DNA of 64,000 nucleotides from Novosphingobium sp. EMRT-2. Its GTDB lineage: Bacteria > Pseudomonadota > Alphaproteobacteria > Sphingomonadales > Sphingomonadaceae. The position numbers and the translations under genes were made by a program. The stretch lies in contig NZ_CP039695.1 of the NCBI RefSeq assembly GCF_005145025.1, forward strand, positions 2,103,501-2,167,500, given 5' to 3'. Of this stretch, positions 60,817-64,000 are shown one piece after another (the stretch's first letter is position 1; each line of letters begins with the position of its first letter). The notes below the pieces were generated by a model. That model made no database searches and had not been told where the DNA came from. It was given only the letters and a program-made list of their open reading frames with translations.

Positions 60817-61839
60817 TCACAAATCCGATAGGCGCTGGCCGGGCCGCAGCCGCAGCTTGAGCAGCAGCGTGCGCTGCGCCCAGACCATCAGGTTGCTGTC
60901 AGCGATCAGCCAGACCGTCACCGCGCCATCGGCATCGCGCGTCACGGTCATCCCTTCGTAGTTCTCGCGCAGGCGCGGATCGGTGATTCGCGCCAGTTCG
61001 CGCGTCGGCAGCACGCCACCGGGACGAATCGCGGCGGGATCGGCGATCGAGATTGTCGTGCGGAAGCCCGCCAGCGTCAGCTTGCGCCCCAGCACCAGCA
61101 GGCGGCCATCGGGCAACAGTGCCAGTTCGGTGGGCCGGAAGCCCTCGGGCATCTCCACCTCGAACAGAGCAGGCATTTCGCCGGGTCGGGGCATGCCCGG
61201 ATAGAGCAGCGCCGGATGCAGCCGCCGGTCGAACCAGCGCGCATAAAGCTCCCCGATCACCACCACGCGCCCATCGGCAAGCCGCGCCATCGCTTCCGGC
61301 CCCTGATTCCCGTTCCACCGGTCCAGCACCGGCGCGGGAATTGTCTCTCGCCACGAAAGCGTGCGGCTGAAGTGATAGTAATAGGGCGACCCTTCGTAGC
61401 CGACGAACAGGTCCTGCCGCACCGGATCGATGAACAGCGATTCGGCATCGACATCGATATAGCCGCGCCGCGAGCTGCCCTCGATCGGCCGGTACATTTC
61501 CGCCCGCCACGGGCCGGGCCGGTCGGGCGGCGTAAAATAGAGCGCGTCGTTGCGGTCGCCAAAGGCGATCAGCGTGCCATCCGCGAACTGGCCCAGCGCG
61601 GAATAATTGCCGAACAGCGCGTTGTCGCTGGCGAGCTGCCAGGCGCCGGCCAGCGCGAACGGCCCCAGCTCCCGCGCGATCCGCCCCCGGTCCTCCGCCC
61701 GCAGCGATGGCATGAGATCGGTGATCGCGATCCTTGGATCGTTGTTCGGGACCGGCGCCGGGCCACGAAGCCATGTCAGCGGCAACAGTGTGCATGCCAG
61801 CAGGACGGACGCGATCAGGGCAGGCTTGAGGAAGCGCAT
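60817..61839 (-). CDS. Phytase-like esterase (esterase-like activity of phytase family)
   Basis: A 340-residue protein from ATG 61839 with a signal-anchor (FLKPALIASVLLACTLLPLT). The remainder is a beta-propeller-like repeat with family landmarks FGNYSALGQFADGTLIAFGD, DVDAESLFIDP, RWNGNQGPEAMARLADGRVV, GFRPTELALLPDGRLLVLGR and ENYEGMTVTRD. The family has reported esterase-like activity, but its physiological substrate is not established. It is exported or anchored in the periplasm. It is convergent with rpmB. Confidence 0.87.
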   Translation of the reverse strand: MRFLKPALIASVLLACTLLPLTWLRGPAPVPNNDPRIAITDLMPSLRAEDRGRIARELGPFALAGAWQLASDNALFGNYSALGQFADGTLIAFGDRNDALYFTPPDRPGPWRAEMYRPIEGSSRRGYIDVDAESLFIDPVRQDLFVGYEGSPYYYHFSRTLSWRETIPAPVLDRWNGNQGPEAMARLADGRVVVIGELYARWFDRRLHPALLYPGMPRPGEMPALFEVEMPEGFRPTELALLPDGRLLVLGRKLTLAGFRTTISIADPAAIRPGGVLPTRELARITDPRLRENYEGMTVTRDADGAVTVWLIADSNLMVWAQRTLLLKLRLRPGQRLSDL

Positions 61840-62042
61840 CGCAGCGGCGATTGCCACACCGGCCGGCGCCGCGAAAGGGACGGCAGGCCACGCCGCCGAA
61901 CCATGCACAGCTTATCATGGTTAACGCGGCGATCCCATGTTCCGGCCCTGTTTTTCGAGGCGATTTCGGTCTTTGCGAACTCGGAGCGTGCAAAGCCCAC
62001 CCCGCTGCGACTAACGCCGCCTGCGGCGGCGCAAGTCTCGCT

Positions 62043-62064
62043 CCCCTCCCGCTTGCGGGAGGGG
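62043..62064. repeat. GC-rich intergenic hairpin repeat
   Basis: A perfect 10-bp inverted repeat CCCCTCCCGC / GCGGGAGGGG with a 2-base loop, followed by TTGGGGGTGGGC. It matches the style of a dispersed intergenic repeat I associate with sphingomonad genomes. It lies 36 bases past the msrB stop and may also terminate that gene. A second small palindrome (CGCCGC/GCGGCG, about 62019-62033) precedes it. Confidence 0.7.
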
Positions 62065-62099
62065 TTGGGGGTGGGCCGCGCCGCGTTCAGACGCGCGCT

Positions 62100-62600
62100 T
62101 CAGGCCGGGCGAAATTGCAGCGCGTCGCCGTTCATGCAGTAGCGCAGGCCGGTCGGCGGCGGTCCATCCTCGAACACATGGCCGAGATGCCCGCCGCAGC
62201 GCAGGCAGTGCACTTCCGTCCGCACCGTGCCGAACGACCGGTCGACCGAGGTTCCGACGGCGCGCGGCAGGGGGCGCCAGAAGCTGGGCCAGCCCGTGCC
62301 GCTATCGAACTTGGTGGTGGAGGCGAACAGCGGGTTACCATCGGCCGCGCAGATGAACGTGCCGCGCCGGTGTTCGCCCAGCAGTGCCGAGGTGAACGGA
62401 CGCTCCGTCCCTTCCTGCCGCAGGATGTAGAACTGGGCGGGCGTCAGCAGCCGGCGCCATTCGGCCTCGGTATGCTGGACCGGGAAGGTGCCCTTGGAGC
62501 GCGCCGGGGCGGCGCTGCACGCCGAGGTGACCGACATCGCCGCCGTCGCGCCCAGGAAGGTCAGGAACTGGCGACGGGCAACAGCGAAGGGGGCAGCCAT
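62100..62600 (-). CDS. msrB: Peptide-methionine (R)-S-oxide reductase, Tat-exported
   Basis: A 166-residue MsrB from ATG 62600. The N-terminus has a twin-arginine signal (RRQFLTFLGATAAMS). The SelR domain shows TERPFTSALLGEHRRGTFIC, STTKFDSGTGWPSFWRP and HCLRCGGHLGHVFEDGP, with the catalytic Cys155 in GLRYCMNGDALQF. Usual MsrBs hold zinc with two C-x2-C pairs; here the first is C84-x2-D87 (CAAD), while the second (Cys132/Cys135) is intact. It repairs oxidised methionine in periplasmic proteins. Confidence 0.93.
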   Translation of the reverse strand: MAAPFAVARRQFLTFLGATAAMSVTSACSAAPARSKGTFPVQHTEAEWRRLLTPAQFYILRQEGTERPFTSALLGEHRRGTFICAADGNPLFASTTKFDSGTGWPSFWRPLPRAVGTSVDRSFGTVRTEVHCLRCGGHLGHVFEDGPPPTGLRYCMNGDALQFRPA

Positions 62601-62735
62601 GGTTCGGTTCCGCAGCTTTGGGAAAGCTCGTTCCGCCGGGGGCGCCAGAGGGGGGGCAGGGTAGGCGCGCACCCCGGCGGAACGCACGCCTTCTAACCCG
62701 CCCCAGATGAACCGCGCGTGAGCGCGATCACACTT

Positions 62736-64000
62736 TCACCAGCGCTCGACTTCCACTTCCATGCGGCGGAAGCCATGGACGAAGTTCGCGCGGACGCGTT
62801 CGACCGCGCCGGTGACATGAACGCGCAGGCGGCGCTTGTGCATTTCCTCCAGCAGGATGCGCAGTTGCAGTTCGGCCAGGCGCGCGCCGACGCAGCGGTG
62901 GATGCCGTAGCCGAACGCCAGGTGGCGGCGGGCATTCTCGCGCGTGACGATCAGCTTGTCCGGGTTCTCGAACACCGTCTCGTCGCGGTTGGCGGAGATG
63001 TACCACATCACCACCTTGTCACCCGCCTTCACCTCGTGCCCGAACAGTTCGGCATCGGCGGTGGCGGTGCGGCGCATATGCGCCAGCGGGGTGACGAAGC
63101 GGATGCATTCCTGCACCGCGTTGGGGATGATCGACGGGTCCTTTTCCAGGACATCGCGCTGATCGGGAAACTGGTCGAGCGCATGGACGATGCCCGACAT
63201 GGTGTTGCGCGTGGTATCGTTGCCGCCCACAATCAGCAGCACCAGATTGCCCATGAACTCCTGCGGGCTCATGTGCTTCATCGCCTCGGAATGGATCATC
63301 ATCGAGATCAGGTCGGGCGTCGGCTCGGCGTTGACGCGCTCCATCCACAGGCGCTGGAAGTAGTGCGCCATCTCGCGCAGGATGTCGAAGCGCATGTCTT
63401 CCATGCCCTTCGCCAGCGCGATCTCGAGATCGCCCGCCCAGTCCGACCAGAACGTCAGCAGGCGGCGGTCGTCCCACGGGAAGCCGAACAGAATCGCCAG
63501 CATGCCCGTGGTCAATTCGATCGAGACCTTGTCCACCCAGTCGAATTTCTCGCCGATCGGCAGCGTATCGAGCACGCTGGCGGTGCGCTGGCGAATCTCG
63601 GTTTCCATGCGCACCATTTCCGCGGGCGTGAACGCGGGCGCGACGGTGCGGCGCTGTCCGGTGTGTTCGGGCCGGTCCATGGCGATGAACATCGGCATCT
63701 GCCGTTCGGCGAGCTTCGCCGGATCGATGTCGGCCGGCGGATCGCCGATGGTGATGCCGCCGTGCTGCCACGACGAGGAGAACAGTTCCGGCAGCGATTC
63801 GACGTGGCTGATCGCCTTGTGCGAGACCACGTTCCAGTAATCGCCATAGGGCGTGCCGGTCACCTTGTTGACCGGGGCTTGCGCGCGCATTTCCGCGAAG
63901 ATCGGCTGCCAGCGGTCCTCGGCATAGATGTCGGACCGGCTGACGTCCCAGGGGTGGGTATGCACCGGCCGTTCCAGCGGATGCTGACGCTGCCATTCGC
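62736..64000 (-). CDS. Cytochrome P450, CYP153-like (5' end beyond window)
   Basis: The last 420 residues are visible and the frame stays open to the right edge, so GTG 63965 is not necessarily the start; EWQRQHPLERP reads in frame before it. P450 hallmarks are the I-helix LLIVGGNDTTRN, the E-x2-R in QECIRFV, the PERF-like region and the haem loop HLAFGYGIHRCVGARLAELQ. The GGNDTTRN and FGxGxHRCxGxRLAE forms are those of CYP153, which hydroxylate alkanes or fatty acids at the terminal carbon with ferredoxin partners. Partners are not in the window. A related P450 family is possible. Confidence 0.9.
   Translation of the reverse strand, partial: EWQRQHPLERPVHTHPWDVSRSDIYAEDRWQPIFAEMRAQAPVNKVTGTPYGDYWNVVSHKAISHVESLPELFSSSWQHGGITIGDPPADIDPAKLAERQMPMFIAMDRPEHTGQRRTVAPAFTPAEMVRMETEIRQRTASVLDTLPIGEKFDWVDKVSIELTTGMLAILFGFPWDDRRLLTFWSDWAGDLEIALAKGMEDMRFDILREMAHYFQRLWMERVNAEPTPDLISMMIHSEAMKHMSPQEFMGNLVLLIVGGNDTTRNTMSGIVHALDQFPDQRDVLEKDPSIIPNAVQECIRFVTPLAHMRRTATADAELFGHEVKAGDKVVMWYISANRDETVFENPDKLIVTRENARRHLAFGYGIHRCVGARLAELQLRILLEEMHKRRLRVHVTGAVERVRANFVHGFRRMEVEVERW

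Overview
The window is high-GC alphaproteobacterial DNA, most likely from a sphingomonad (Novosphingobium/Sphingobium-like). This rests on gene content and on an intergenic GC-rich hairpin of a kind I associate with that order; there is no 16S or other marker gene here, so the genus is an inference. The window splits at a tRNA-Arg(CCG) gene (41468-41544). Left of it lies most of an integrative and conjugative element (ICE) whose left end is outside the window. Right of it lies ordinary chromosome.

ICE, left to right. (1) 1-5663, cargo: the tail of a periplasmic adaptor gene, an RND permease, an outer-membrane factor and a LysR-type regulator. (2) 5697-18170, mating-pair formation: a small EexN-like protein, then on the minus strand DUF2274-trbI-trbG-trbF-trbL-trbK-trbJ-trbE-trbD-trbC-trbB, a ribbon-helix-helix protein and the coupling protein TraG. 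Most neighbours overlap by a few bases. (3) 18187-24122, DNA processing and excision control: a VirD2/IncP-type relaxase, a candidate oriT beside it, a VirB1-like transglycosylase, DUF736, the TraF peptidase, DUF2840, an AlpA/RdfS-like excisionase, an FseA-like activator split by a +1 frame change, and a QseM-like small protein. The order resembles the rdfS/fseA/qseM circuit of Mesorhizobium ICEMlSymR7A. (4) 24602-38623, DNA metabolism and probable anti-restriction: ssb, a DUF2493 protein, a TOPRIM protein, a 1,454-residue methyltransferase plus strawberry-notch helicase fusion, DUF7007, ParB-like and PAPS-reductase-like proteins. Four genes here carry related purine-rich leaders. (5) 38836-41533: a ParD/ParE-type toxin-antitoxin pair, a small conserved protein and a large serine recombinase whose reading frame runs into the tRNA-Arg gene, the presumed integration site.

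Chromosome (41545-64000): MmcB, a Gdt1/MntX manganese exporter preceded by a clear yybP-ykoY Mn2+ riboswitch, an M20 peptidase, a DEAD-box helicase, a fatty acid hydroxylase-family protein, DUF2141, an MFS exporter, a CitE-like lyase, a PAS_5-like protein, an alpha/beta hydrolase, a BepA-like M48 protease, a DsbA-like protein, an HD protein, a LytS/LytTR two-component pair, nadC, RNase T2, tadA, rpmB, a phytase-like esterase, a Tat-exported MsrB and a 5'-truncated CYP153-like P450.

The most unusual non-coding signals are two members of a dispersed structured element (46834-46928 and 52011-52104). Their stems differ in sequence but keep pairing, and the second copy is embedded in a 266-base nested three-way palindrome (51978-52243).
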